Positions 26,301 to 34,277 of a DNA stretch of 42,071 bases are shown here, in pieces (the first letter of the stretch is position 1; each line of letters starts with the position of its first letter). The translations under genes and the position numbers were made by a program. The notes under the pieces were generated by a model that saw only the letters and a program-made list of their open reading frames with translations, did no database searches and was not told where the DNA came from. Source of the DNA: Stutzerimonas stutzeri. GTDB taxonomy: Bacteria > Pseudomonadota > Gammaproteobacteria > Pseudomonadales > Pseudomonadaceae. The stretch lies in NCBI RefSeq assembly GCF_024448695.1, contig NZ_JAMOHY010000028.1, positions 1-42,071 on the forward strand, given 5' to 3'.

Positions 26301-26798
26301 TTCCTCGATGAAGTTTCGCAAGTCCTCGGGCCTGGCCTCGATCAGCTTGGAGATCATGCCCTGTTCGATGATCGAGTAGCTGCGCGGCCCGAGACCGGTG
26401 CCGAGGAAGATGTCGGTGATGTCGCGACGGCGGCATTTCACGCCGTTGAGGAAATAGGTGTTCTGCGAATCGCGGGTGACGCGGCGACGAATGGAGATTT
26501 CCGCAAAGGCCGCGTATTCCCCGGTCAGGCTGCCGTCGGAATTGTCGAAGATCAGCTCGATGCTGGCCTGGGTCACCGGCTTGCGCGTGTTGGAGCCATT
26601 GAAGATGACATCGGTCATCGACTCCCCACGCAGGTTCTTCGCCGAACTTTCGCCCATCACCCAGCGCACCGCATCGATGATGTTGGATTTACCGCAGCCG
26701 TTCGGGCCGACCACGGCAGACATGTTGCTCGGAAAGCTGACCGTGGTGGGATCGACGAAGGATTTGAAGCCGGCAAGTTTGATGCTTTTCAGACGCAT
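23313..26798 (-). CDS. smc: Chromosome segregation ATPase SMC
   Basis: A 1161-residue SMC protein that, with ScpA and ScpB, compacts and segregates the chromosome. The N-terminal ATPase half has MRLKSIKLAGFKSFVDPT and the Walker A motif GPNGCGKSN. Long heptad-rich coiled coils (rich in Glu, Gln, Leu and Arg) surround a central hinge at about 510-670 (GLRVEPGWELAVETVLSADL). The C-terminal half has the ABC signature LSGGEKALTALAL and Walker B FCMLDEVDAPLDD. The length and domain order are normal. It precedes zipA with a 180-bp gap. Many long opposite-strand frames over this gene are shadows of its coiled-coil codons. Confidence 0.98.
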   Translation of the reverse strand: MRLKSIKLAGFKSFVDPTTVSFPSNMSAVVGPNGCGKSNIIDAVRWVMGESSAKNLRGESMTDVIFNGSNTRKPVTQASIELIFDNSDGSLTGEYAAFAEISIRRRVTRDSQNTYFLNGVKCRRRDITDIFLGTGLGPRSYSIIEQGMISKLIEARPEDLRNFIEEAAGISKYKERRRETENRIRRTHENLERLTDLREELERQLERLHRQAQSAEKYQQYKAEERQLKAQLSALRWQALNEQVGQREQVIGDQDVAFEALVAEQRNADASIERLRDGHHELSERFNQVQGRFYSVGGDIARVEQSIQHGQQRLRQLQDDLREAEQARLETESHLGHDRTLLATLGEELAMLEPEQELAGAAAEETAAQLEAAETAMQLWQEQWERFNQQSAEPRRASEVQQSRIQQLEQSLERLAERQRRLEDERASLASDPEDAAMLEMGEQLAVSELNLEELAAAQEHTEQQLEQLREQLQGAARAQQQAQGELQRLNGRITSLEALQQAAMDPGKGVSEWLREHQLDQRPRLAEGLRVEPGWELAVETVLSADLQAVLLDGFDGLDMGGFEQGDLRLVSPSTSISIAGSLLDKVESATDLSSWLGRVRPVETLDQALAGRAALVDGESLISRDGYWVGRYFLRVRRAAEAESGLLARGQELERLQDERDEREADLELQDERLDQQREAQRQLEEEREQQRRRQQDEARQQAELKAKLSASQARLEQLSVRRRRLDEELAELAAQRGLETEQLAEARLQLQDALDAMALDTEQREVLLASRDGLREKLDRVRQEARQHKDQAHQLAVRVGSLKAQHDSTRQALERLEQQFERAIERREQLSLNLEEGEAPLEELRMKLEELLERRMGVEDELKLARLALEDADRQLRDAEKRRTQAEQQAQLVRGQLEQQRMEWQALNVRRKALQDQLHEEGYDLHGVLATLPDGASEAEWAAELERLDARIQRLGPINLAAIDEYQQQSERKRYLDAQNDDLSEALETLENVIRKIDKETRNRFKETFDQINAGLQALFPKVFGGGNAYLELTGEDLLDTGVAIMARPPGKKNSTIHLLSGGEKALTALALVFAIFQLNPAPFCMLDEVDAPLDDANVGRYARLVKEMSETVQFIYITHNKIAMEMADQLMGVTMHEPGCSRLVAVDVEQAVALVEA

Positions 26799-26944
26799 GC
26801 GGGGCCTTATCCGTGGCGGTCAACGGGAAGATGAGCAAGCAGGATCGCCGTGAACATCGCAATTCCTGGCAGCGTGAAAGCGGCGGAGTTTATCACGCTG
26901 GCCGGGGCACCTTGCAGGAGGGGTTTCTCAAGGTTTGGCGGTAG

Positions 26945-27170
26945 GCTGCCACACCGGCAGGAGCAGGCCATGCCTGCGGAAAAGACCAACACCACAGCGC
27001 AGAGCCGATCACGCGCATGGCCCGTTCCCAGAGAAAACAGCCGGCACCCGCCCTATTGGATGGCTCTGTCCCAGTTGCGTGTTGGTGGAGCAACCCTGCT
27101 GTAGTAGGAGCGGATTTATCCGCGAGATTCGTGGCTGAAGCGGAACGCCGCCCGACCGCTCCCACAGAAG
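26945..27170. repeat. REP-like repeat cluster between moaA and smc
   Basis: Several related palindromes are present. GGCAGGAGCAGGCCATGCCT with GCGG (from about 26956) faces GCATGGCCCGTTCCCA (27015-27030). A second unit, GTAGGAGCGGATTTATCCGC (27104-27123), faces GACCGCTCCCACAG (27154-27167). Between the arms is TTCGTGGCTGAAGC, also found near 19270. The whole 425-bp gap between moaA and smc (26799-27223) shows no gene. Confidence 0.75.
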
Positions 27171-27223
27171 GCTGCTTACATCTCAAGGGCTTGCAACAGC
27201 TAACCGGGGCATAGCCTATGAAA

Positions 27224-28219
27224 TCAGCCGCCGGTCATGCTCATGAAGCGCACCACCTGGACCTGCTCGTCGGTGCGGAATTCATGTTTTTCCGGCTTGA
27301 GCTGCAGCGCATCAACCAGCGCCTGGCGCAGGCGCTCGCGGTCGCCGGGGTAACGGCGCATCAGGCTCTTGAGGTCCAGTGCGCCCTCATGCCCCAGGCA
27401 GAGCACCAGCTTGCCTTCGGCGGTAACGCGCACACGGTTGCAGCTGCCGCAGAAGTTGTTGCTGTGTGGCGAGATAAAGCCCACCTGGGTTTCGCTGTCC
27501 GCCACCTGCCAGTAACGCGACGGGCCGCCGGTGGTGTGGCTGCTGCGTACCAGCCTGTGGCCCACCTCGATACGCTCGCGCACTTCTTCACTGGAGCAGA
27601 ATGTGATCTCACGCTGATGGCTGGAAATGCTCCCCAGCGGCATTTCTTCGATAAAGCTGATATCCAGGCCGCGCTCGACAGCAAAATTCACCAGATCCAG
27701 CACTTCGTCATCGTTGCGGCCCTTCTGTATCACGCTGTTGAGCTTGATCCGGCGAAAGCCTGCCTGACGGGCGACATCGATGCCTTCGAGCACCTGGTCA
27801 AGCTTGTCACGACGGGTCAGTTCGGCGAAGCGCTCACGCTTGAGCGAGTCGAGACTGATATTCAACCGTTTGACACCGGCAGCCCGTAAGACCGGTGCCA
27901 GCGTCGGCAGTTGCGAGCCATTGGTGGTGATCGCCAGGTCTTCCAGCTCCTCACGCGCACCGAGGCGCGCCAGCAGATCGGGCAGCCCTTTGCGCACCAG
28001 CGGCTCGCCGCCGGTCACGCGAATCCGTTTGACGCCCAGCGCAATGAACGCGTCGGCAACTGCATACAGCTCTTCCAGCGTCAGGATTTGCGCGCGCGGC
28101 GCGAACACCATGTCCTCGCTCATGCAGTAGGTGCAGCGAAAGTCGCAGCGATCCGTGACCGAGAGTCTCAGATAGGTGATGCGCCGGCCGAAAGGGTCGA
28201 CCAACTGTGAATCCGGCAT
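27224..28219 (-). CDS. moaA: GTP 3',8-cyclase MoaA (molybdenum cofactor biosynthesis)
   Basis: MoaA is the radical SAM enzyme that converts GTP to 3',8-cyclo-dihydro-GTP, the first step of molybdopterin synthesis, together with MoaC. The 331-residue protein has the radical SAM motif CDFRCTYC (Cys25, 29, 32) and GGEPLVRKGL for SAM binding. A second Fe-S cluster motif, CGSCNRVRVTAEGKLVLC, lies near the C-terminus, and the protein ends with the double glycine (MTGG) needed for activity in characterised MoaA. It stands alone here; no other moa gene is in the window. It is divergent from the K+ channel gene, with about 230 bp between the starts. Confidence 0.97.
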   Translation of the reverse strand: MPDSQLVDPFGRRITYLRLSVTDRCDFRCTYCMSEDMVFAPRAQILTLEELYAVADAFIALGVKRIRVTGGEPLVRKGLPDLLARLGAREELEDLAITTNGSQLPTLAPVLRAAGVKRLNISLDSLKRERFAELTRRDKLDQVLEGIDVARQAGFRRIKLNSVIQKGRNDDEVLDLVNFAVERGLDISFIEEMPLGSISSHQREITFCSSEEVRERIEVGHRLVRSSHTTGGPSRYWQVADSETQVGFISPHSNNFCGSCNRVRVTAEGKLVLCLGHEGALDLKSLMRRYPGDRERLRQALVDALQLKPEKHEFRTDEQVQVVRFMSMTGG

Positions 28220-28451
28220 TTAGCTCTCCAGCGGCATGATGCGCATGGGTAAGACTATTCCCGATGCACATGAGAAGCAAAGTTCAGGGCCAATGGTTGA
28301 CCAGGCGCAAGCGCCATAAATTCACCCAGGCGGGCGCAGAGGCCATCAGGACACCTTTCGATTGCGGCGCACATTCCGGGCAACTGCAACGATCGTTTCG
28401 CGAACCGATCGAACTCGGAGATACTTTGTCATCAGTTTCCGGGAGCAGCAC

Positions 28452-29303
28452 ATGGACAACGACGCCCTCCAGGCGATGAGCTGGCGCGAACGCCTGTACA
28501 TCATCATCTTCTTCACCAGCACACCGGCCGGGAAGCGCTTCGACACCTGGTTGCTGGTCGTTATCTTCGCCAGCCTCGTTGTGGTGATGTTCGATAGCAT
28601 AGCTGTTTACCGCGACCGCCATGGCGTGTTGCTGGACAGTCTCGAATGGATGTTCACCCTCATTTTCCTGATCGAGTATCTGCTGCGCATCTATTGCCAC
28701 CCCGAACCGCGCAAGTATGTCTTCAGTTTCTATGGCGCAATCGATCTGCTCTCGGTGGTTCCGGCGTTCATCGCCCTGCTGGTTCCTGACGCCGAATACC
28801 TGCTGGTGGTACGGGCTATTCGCATGCTTCGTGTATTCCGCGTGCTCAAGCTGACCCAGTACCTGAGCCAGGCAAACTTCCTGCTGGTCGCACTGCGTGG
28901 GAGCAAGCAGAAGATCATCGTGTTCTTGCTCAGTGTGACCACAATGGTGCTGATCTACGGCACCCTGATGTATGTGATTGAAGGGCCGGCAAACGGCTTT
29001 ACCAGCATCCCGATGAGCATCTATTGGGCGGTAGTCACCATCACCACAGTCGGGTTTGGCGATATTGTCCCGCATACACCGATGGGCAAGGCGGTCGCGA
29101 CCATGGTGATGATCACGGGCTACTCGATCATCGCGGTACCCACCGGCATCTTTACCGCCGAACTGGCAACAGCCATGCGTGCGGACACCATGCAGCATCG
29201 TTGCCCGAGCTGCGAAAAGATCAGTCACGAACCCAACGCATCGTTCTGCAGTCGCTGTGGCAGCCAGCTCTTCAAGCGGGTTGAAGCCGACACCGAAGCC
29301 TGA
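28452..29303 (+). CDS. Voltage-gated K+ channel-like ion transporter with C-terminal zinc ribbon
   Basis: A 283-residue six-helix channel protein of the inner membrane. An S4-like segment, RAIRMLRVFRVLKL, carries Arg at every third position, as in voltage sensors. The pore loop ITTVGFGDIVP (about 197-207) is a K+ selectivity filter. After the last helix (TGYSIIAVPTGIFTAELA) comes a short cytoplasmic tail with two CxxC pairs (CPSC and CSRC, about 12 residues apart), a zinc-ribbon-like motif. I chose the ATG at 28452 because GGGAG precedes it; the longer frame adds an Arg-rich leader unlike a protein N-terminus. The zinc ribbon may be a regulatory module. It is a single gene with no obvious operon partner. 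Confidence 0.9.
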   Translation: MDNDALQAMSWRERLYIIIFFTSTPAGKRFDTWLLVVIFASLVVVMFDSIAVYRDRHGVLLDSLEWMFTLIFLIEYLLRIYCHPEPRKYVFSFYGAIDLLSVVPAFIALLVPDAEYLLVVRAIRMLRVFRVLKLTQYLSQANFLLVALRGSKQKIIVFLLSVTTMVLIYGTLMYVIEGPANGFTSIPMSIYWAVVTITTVGFGDIVPHTPMGKAVATMVMITGYSIIAVPTGIFTAELATAMRADTMQHRCPSCEKISHEPNASFCSRCGSQLFKRVEADTEA

Positions 29304-29426
29304 CGCCAGTCTTGCACGGCCTTGAAGGCTGGCCGCTCTGGCGCGACACCCTGCATTTGGCTCCGAACCGCCCCGGTACAAGGTTGTCACAACCTCTGAC
29401 CTGCCGTGGGCTGGATGGAGACGCGA

Positions 29427-29840
29427 ATGCCCCTGCTCAAACTGCTGCACTTCGCGAGCCTGCTGTGCTGGTGCGGCGCCCTGCTGTATCTGCCGGCACT
29501 TATCGCCGCCGGCACCCGACGCAGTGATCCTCTTTTCTATCGGGACCATGCCCACCTGACGCGCATGGTGTTCAACCTGATCGCCACGCCGGCAGCGCTG
29601 GTCGCCATTGGCTCGGGCAGTGCGATTTTCCTGCGTGACGGGCTTGTCGCCGGCTGGCTGATCGTCAAGCTCACCACAGTGGCCGGCATGGTGTTGTGTC
29701 ACGCACTTTGCGGCGTACTGGTACTGCGCATCGAACGCTCTCCAGAGCGGAGCGCCAGCATCCAGTGTCGCGTGCTTGGCGTGTTTATCGCGGCATTTAT
29801 CACAGCGACGCTCTGGCTGGTCCTGGCCAAGCCTTTCTAA
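29427..29840 (+). CDS. CopD/HemJ-like membrane protein
   Basis: A 137-residue integral membrane protein with four predicted helices (LLKLLHFASLLCWCGALLYL, LIATPAALVAIGSGSAIFL, and two more). The N-terminal helix contains the conserved His of the CopD/HemJ superfamily (LLHFASLLCWCGALLYLP). Members include protoporphyrinogen oxidase HemJ and copper-transport-related CopD; either would suit a cluster that builds a haem- and copper-containing oxidase. ATG 29427 has GGAG 6 nt upstream; an alternative ATG at 29415 is in frame. It lies before the oxidase genes in the same direction, but a DUF2231 gene intervenes on the other strand. Confidence 0.72.
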   Translation: MPLLKLLHFASLLCWCGALLYLPALIAAGTRRSDPLFYRDHAHLTRMVFNLIATPAALVAIGSGSAIFLRDGLVAGWLIVKLTTVAGMVLCHALCGVLVLRIERSPERSASIQCRVLGVFIAAFITATLWLVLAKPF

Positions 29841-29896
29841 CCCCACGACGAATAACCCGGCAAGCGCCCATGACCGAACCCAAGGCACATCACCCC

Positions 29897-30361
29897 TCAG
29901 ACCTTGTCCAGATCGACGCCTACCGCGTGCTCGTAGACCAGGCGCCCGCCAAGATAGGCCGCCAGGGCGATCAGCACGGCGGTGATGGCCGACAGGTACA
30001 GGCCCCAGAAGTAAATGTTCTGCCCGTCGTTCTGGTAGCGCAGCAGCCAGTTGAGCGAGGCGAGCGAGAGCATCATCACGGCGAGGATGGCGTGGCACCA
30101 GGCGGTGATCTTCTGGCGAATCTCGTTCACCGTGAGCAGATCGATCAGGCCGAAAAGGCTGGCGACCCAGCCCCCCAGCGCGCCGACACCAGCCAGCCAC
30201 AGGCCGGCACGCCACCAGAAATCATCCAGCGTCCACAGGTGCGCCAGATCGACCGGCAGCAGCGCAGTCAATGCGGCGACAGGGAAATGAATCAGCATCG
30301 GGTGCAGCGGATGTCCGGCAATCGCGGCGCGGCTATGGATGGAATCTCGAAACTTGGCCAT
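29897..30361 (-). CDS. DUF2231 family membrane protein
   Basis: A 154-residue inner-membrane protein with four predicted helices. It matches the DUF2231 family, with the N-terminal signature IAGHPLHPMLIHFPVAALTA containing three His residues, and later GLIDLLTVNE. The function of the family is unknown; the conserved histidines suggest haem or metal contact. The start at 30361 is chosen because GGAGGGCCGA precedes that ATG. It is encoded on the opposite strand between the CopD-like gene and coxB, its 5' end only about 33 bp from the coxB start, so the two promoters must overlap or face each other. Such proteins often accompany cytochrome oxidase or c-type cytochrome genes. Confidence 0.88.
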   Translation of the reverse strand: MAKFRDSIHSRAAIAGHPLHPMLIHFPVAALTALLPVDLAHLWTLDDFWWRAGLWLAGVGALGGWVASLFGLIDLLTVNEIRQKITAWCHAILAVMMLSLASLNWLLRYQNDGQNIYFWGLYLSAITAVLIALAAYLGGRLVYEHAVGVDLDKV

Positions 30362-30394
30362 TCGGCCCTCCAGTGGCAAACGGAAAAACGGGCC

Positions 30395-31390
30395 ATGCGA
30401 ACCGGTGGCCTCTTGAAATGGACCACGCTGGCGCTGGCAGTTCCTTGGCTAAGCGCCTGTGGCGGCCCGCTGTCGGCGCTCGACCCGGCCAGCCCGATGG
30501 CGCGCCAGGTGGCGAATGTCTGGTGGGGCATGTTTGCCTTCGCCACGCTGGTGCTGCTGGTGGTCAGTGCGCTGTGGATCTACGCCATGTTGCGCAAGCC
30601 GCGCACGGTCAGCGCGGAACAGGCCAGCCGGATCAACCGCCAGTGGATCATCGGCGGTGGCCTGATACTGCCGAGCGCCAGTATCGTCGTGCTGCTGATC
30701 TTCGGCATTCCCACCGGACGCGGCATGATCCCGCTGCCGGTCGACGGCGAGCAGCCGTTGAAAGTCGAAGTCACCGGCCATCAGTGGTGGTGGGAGGTTC
30801 ACTACCCCGACAGCGGTGTCACCACCGCCAATCAACTGATCATTCCCGCCGAACGCCTGATCGATGTGCATGTGACCAGCGCCGACGTGGTGCATTCGTT
30901 CTGGGTTCCGCGACTGGGCGGCAAGATGGACATGATGCCGGGGCGGACCAACGTCATCCGTATCGAGGCGGACCGCACGGGGATATTCCATGGCCAGTGC
31001 TCGGAATTCTGCGGCCTGCAGCACACCCACATGAAGCTTCACGTCGAAGCGATGACAACCGCGGGCTTCGAGGACTGGATCGCTGCGCGGGAGGATTTCA
31101 GCGTTGAGCAACCCGCACCCGGCGCTGCCGGCGAGGTCTTCGCGGAGCGTTGCGGGCAGTGCCACCGCGTGGCAGGCATAAGTGACGGCAATCGGGCGCC
31201 GGACCTGAGCGATCTGGCGACCCGCCCGAGCCTCGGGGCCGGGGTGATCGACAATGATGAGCAAGGTCTGCGGCGCTGGCTGCACGAGCACAAGACGCTG
31301 AAATTCGGCAACGCCATGCCGGCCCATGACGATGTGCCGGCAGACACCCTCGAACAGATTGCTGCCTGGCTGGAGACGCTTGCGCCATGA
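30395..31390 (+). CDS. coxB: Cytochrome c oxidase subunit II with fused cytochrome c (caa3 type)
   Basis: Subunit II takes electrons from cytochrome c and passes them through the CuA centre. The 331-residue protein begins with a lipoprotein signal ending LSAC (Cys at about 22), then two membrane helices. The periplasmic cupredoxin domain carries GHQWWWEVHYPD and a complete CuA ligand set: His167 (HSFWVPRL) and C-S-E-F-C-G-L-Q-H-T-H-M (Cys202, Glu204, Cys206, His210, Met213). A C-terminal class I cytochrome c domain has CGQCH (253-257) and a later Met, so this is a caa3-type oxidase. The start at 30395 fits the signal peptide; the open frame extends upstream without meaning. The stop overlaps the next gene (ATGA). 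Confidence 0.95.
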   Translation: MRTGGLLKWTTLALAVPWLSACGGPLSALDPASPMARQVANVWWGMFAFATLVLLVVSALWIYAMLRKPRTVSAEQASRINRQWIIGGGLILPSASIVVLLIFGIPTGRGMIPLPVDGEQPLKVEVTGHQWWWEVHYPDSGVTTANQLIIPAERLIDVHVTSADVVHSFWVPRLGGKMDMMPGRTNVIRIEADRTGIFHGQCSEFCGLQHTHMKLHVEAMTTAGFEDWIAAREDFSVEQPAPGAAGEVFAERCGQCHRVAGISDGNRAPDLSDLATRPSLGAGVIDNDEQGLRRWLHEHKTLKFGNAMPAHDDVPADTLEQIAAWLETLAP

Positions 31391-33918
31391 GCTATTTCGA
31401 CCAAAGCAAGGCGCCAGCCACGGACCCGGATCAGTTGCACGACCAGTTCAACGACGTCTGGGGCAACCCGCGCGGCTGGAAGGCGCTGACCATCGTCAAC
31501 CACACCACCATCGGCCTGCGGTTTCTGATTACCGGGGGCGTGTTCTTTCTGATCGGCGGGTTGATGGCCATGCTGATCCGCACTCAGCTGGCCCTGCCCG
31601 GCTATGTGCTGATGGAGCCGGATGTCTACAACCAGATCTTCACCATGCATGGCTCGGTGATGATGTTCCTGTTCGCCGTGCCGATGATGGAAGGGCTGGC
31701 GGTCTACCTGATTCCGAAGATGCTCGGCGCGCGGGACCTGGTCTTCCCACGCCTGTCGGCGCTGGGCTACTACTGTTACCTGTTCGGCGGCATCATCCTG
31801 CTGTCCAGCGTATTCCTTGGCGTGGCGCCAAAGGCCGGCTGGTTCATGTACACGCCGCTGTCGAGCTCGGCGCACATGCCGGGGGTCAATTCGGATTTCT
31901 GGCTGCTGGGCATCACCTTCGTGGAGATCTCTGCGGTGAGCGCCGGCGTCGAGCTGGTGGTATCGATCCTGCGCACCCGTGCCAGCGGCATGGCGCTGCA
32001 CAAGATGCCGATCTACGCCTGGTACATCCTGGTGATGGCGATGATGATCGTCATCGGCTTCCCGCCGCTGATCCTGGGCAGCATTCTGCTGGAGCTGGAG
32101 CGCGCCGCCGGCTTGCCGTTCTTCGATGTGGCGCGCGGTGGCGATCCGTTGCTCTGGCAGCATCTGTTCTGGCTGTTCGGCCATCCGGAGGTGTACATCA
32201 TCTTTTTGCCGGGCGCAGGCATCGTCTCGACGCTGCTGCCGGTGTTCTGCCAGCGACCGCTGGTGGGCTATCGCTGGGTGGTGATGGGCGTCCTGACCAC
32301 GGGTTTCCTGAGCTTCGGGCTGTGGGTCCACCATATGTTCACGGTCGGCATTCCTGCTCTGGCGCTGGGCTTTTTCTCGGCGGCCAGCATGCTGGTGGCG
32401 ATCCCCACCGGGGTGCAGATCTTTGCCTGGATCGCCACGCTGTGGCTGGGCAGGCCGGTCTATCACGTGCCAATGCTCTGGCTGGTGGGCTTTCTGATCG
32501 TGTTTGTCGCCGGTGGACTGACCGGCGTGATGGTGGCGCTGGTGCCCTTCGACTGGCAGGTGCACGACACCCATTTCGTGGTCGCGCACATGCACTATGT
32601 GCTGGTCGGCGGCATGTTTTTCCCGCTGATGGCCGGACTCTATTACTGGCTGCCGCACTTTTCCGGGCGGATGCCTTCGGTGCGACTGGGCCGCTGGGGC
32701 TTCTGGCTGGTCTTCATCGGCTTCAATACGACCTTTCTGATCATGCACTGGACAGGACTGATCGGCATGCCGCGGCGGGTCTACACCTACGACACCGGCC
32801 TGGGCTGGGACATACCCAACCTGGTGTCGTCCATCGGCAGCTTCATCATGGCCATCGGCATCGCCACCATCCTGCTGGATATCCTGCTGCATTTTCGTTT
32901 CGGCCAGCCGGCGAAAAAGAACCCCTGGAACGCCGATACCCTGGAATGGGCCACCAGCCTGCCACCCAGTCCGTACAACTTCGTCAGCCTGCCGGAAATC
33001 GATGATCGCCATCCCTTGTGGAAGGACCCGAATCTTCCCGACAGCATCGCGCGCGGCGAACACGCGCTGAAAACCATCGACCATGGTCGCCGGGAAACCT
33101 GGGGCGTCGATCCCCTGACCGGCAAGGTGCGTGAAATCATCCATCTGCCCGGCAACAGCTGGCTGCCTTTCATCGCCTCGCTGTTTCTTGCCGCGCTCTG
33201 CCTGAGCCTGTTGAACAAGGCGTACTGGATAGCCCTCGCCGCGACAGTGGCAACTCTGGTGGCGCTGCTCCGCTGGTCCTGGGAAAACGGCACCCATCCG
33301 AACGCCGCACCGGATGCCCGCACCCAGCCGGGCGAGCCGCCGCTGCATTCGCGCACCTTCGACGGTCCCGGCCTCTGGGGCATGGGCGTGACACTGCTGG
33401 CCAATGGCGCGCTGTACTTGTGCCTGCTGTTCGGCTGGTTCTACCTGTGGACGGTTTCGCCCGAATGGCAGGTGCCGGAGCAGTCCGAGCTCAATGGCTG
33501 GCTGATGCTCGCCAGCGCCCTGCTGCTGACAGTTGGCACCCTGTGGATGCGCCGAGTGCCGGCACAGTTGCGCCGGGGCACCTCCGTGCATTTGCTGCGC
33601 GACCTGTGCATCAGCGCGGGCCTGGGCCTGGTGCAATGTGCGGCATTGCTCTGGCTGCTGCTGGACGCCAACCTCGACATAACCGAAACCGCACATGATG
33701 CGGTGATCTTCGTGATGCTCAGCTACAGCCTGATCCACTGCGCCCTGGCGACCATTCTGACCATCCTGCAGGCATGGCGGGTGATGAAGGGTTATGTCGG
33801 GCTGCACGCACCTTACGAAACCGTGGTGGTGGAACAGCTCTGGTACTACAACCTGGGCGTGCTATGGAGCGCTTATGCCGCCATCGTGCTGTTTCCAAGC
33901 ACCTGGGGAGGCGCCTGA
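31387..33918 (+). CDS. Cytochrome c oxidase subunits I and III fused (caa3 type)
   Basis: An 843-residue fusion. Residues about 1-540 are subunit I, the haem-copper catalytic core. They include MHGSVMMF (low-spin haem His), GHPEVYI with CuB His266 and cross-linked Tyr270, VHHMFTVG (two CuB His) and HDTHFVVAHMHYVL (haem ligands). After a linker, residues about 655-843 form the subunit III helices (GLWGMGVTLLANGALYLCLL, then IHCALATILTILQAWRVMKG and LWYYNLGVLWSAYAAIV). Such I-III fusions occur in several caa3 oxidases. It starts inside the coxB stop (ATGA) and its stop overlaps the next start (TGATG), so the operon is translationally coupled. It reduces O2 to water at the inner membrane and pumps protons. 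Confidence 0.96.
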   Translation: MSYFDQSKAPATDPDQLHDQFNDVWGNPRGWKALTIVNHTTIGLRFLITGGVFFLIGGLMAMLIRTQLALPGYVLMEPDVYNQIFTMHGSVMMFLFAVPMMEGLAVYLIPKMLGARDLVFPRLSALGYYCYLFGGIILLSSVFLGVAPKAGWFMYTPLSSSAHMPGVNSDFWLLGITFVEISAVSAGVELVVSILRTRASGMALHKMPIYAWYILVMAMMIVIGFPPLILGSILLELERAAGLPFFDVARGGDPLLWQHLFWLFGHPEVYIIFLPGAGIVSTLLPVFCQRPLVGYRWVVMGVLTTGFLSFGLWVHHMFTVGIPALALGFFSAASMLVAIPTGVQIFAWIATLWLGRPVYHVPMLWLVGFLIVFVAGGLTGVMVALVPFDWQVHDTHFVVAHMHYVLVGGMFFPLMAGLYYWLPHFSGRMPSVRLGRWGFWLVFIGFNTTFLIMHWTGLIGMPRRVYTYDTGLGWDIPNLVSSIGSFIMAIGIATILLDILLHFRFGQPAKKNPWNADTLEWATSLPPSPYNFVSLPEIDDRHPLWKDPNLPDSIARGEHALKTIDHGRRETWGVDPLTGKVREIIHLPGNSWLPFIASLFLAALCLSLLNKAYWIALAATVATLVALLRWSWENGTHPNAAPDARTQPGEPPLHSRTFDGPGLWGMGVTLLANGALYLCLLFGWFYLWTVSPEWQVPEQSELNGWLMLASALLLTVGTLWMRRVPAQLRRGTSVHLLRDLCISAGLGLVQCAALLWLLLDANLDITETAHDAVIFVMLSYSLIHCALATILTILQAWRVMKGYVGLHAPYETVVVEQLWYYNLGVLWSAYAAIVLFPSTWGGA

Positions 33919-34277
33919 TGAAGCAACGCCGAACCTCACGCCTGCATCCCATCCAGATAGTCCTCGGGTTGATCATCTGGAGTGTTTGGTTTGCCGGGAT
34001 CTACGGTGCTCACGGCGTCGCCTGCGCCATCAGCCCGCCTGATCCAGCGCAGGGCATCTTCAACTGGCTGAACGCAAGCTTCGGCCTTGCCACGCTGGCA
34101 GTGGTCGCGCTGCTGTTGTGGCTCGGACATCGCGCCTGGCAGCTGTCACGCCCGCCGTACGAACTGGACGAACGACAACTGTTCGTCACCCGGCTCGCCG
34201 CGGGCATTCACCTCATTGCGGCCTTGTCCACCCTGTTTATCGGGCTGCAACTCGCGTTTTTGCCACCATGCATATGA
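33918..34277 (+). CDS. Small membrane protein of the caa3 oxidase operon
   Basis: A 119-residue protein with two or three membrane helices (IQIVLGLIIWSVWFAGIYG, LATLAVVALLLWLGHRAW, and IHLIAALSTLFIGLQLAFL). It starts at an ATG that overlaps the previous stop (TGATG) and its end overlaps ctaG. The place in the operon, between the I-III fusion and ctaG, suggests a small oxidase subunit or assembly factor. No specific family was recognised from sequence. Confidence 0.75.
   Translation: MKQRRTSRLHPIQIVLGLIIWSVWFAGIYGAHGVACAISPPDPAQGIFNWLNASFGLATLAVVALLLWLGHRAWQLSRPPYELDERQLFVTRLAAGIHLIAALSTLFIGLQLAFLPPCI

Noticed and set aside
28284..30215. A 643-codon minus-strand frame covering the K+ channel and CopD-like genes
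   Set aside because: Low-complexity, domain-free translation opposite two well-supported membrane proteins; also overlaps the real DUF2231 gene in another frame.
29696..30394. The N-terminal 233-codon extension of the coxB open frame
   Set aside because: It overlaps the CopD-like gene and the DUF2231 gene and does not look like protein; a lipoprotein signal begins at 30395.
31039..33807. A 922-codon open frame on the minus strand across the caa3 oxidase genes
   Set aside because: It is a shadow of the GC-rich coxB and I-III fusion genes on the plus strand. The translation is rich in His, Gln, Arg and Pro without domains, while the plus-strand proteins show complete oxidase motifs.
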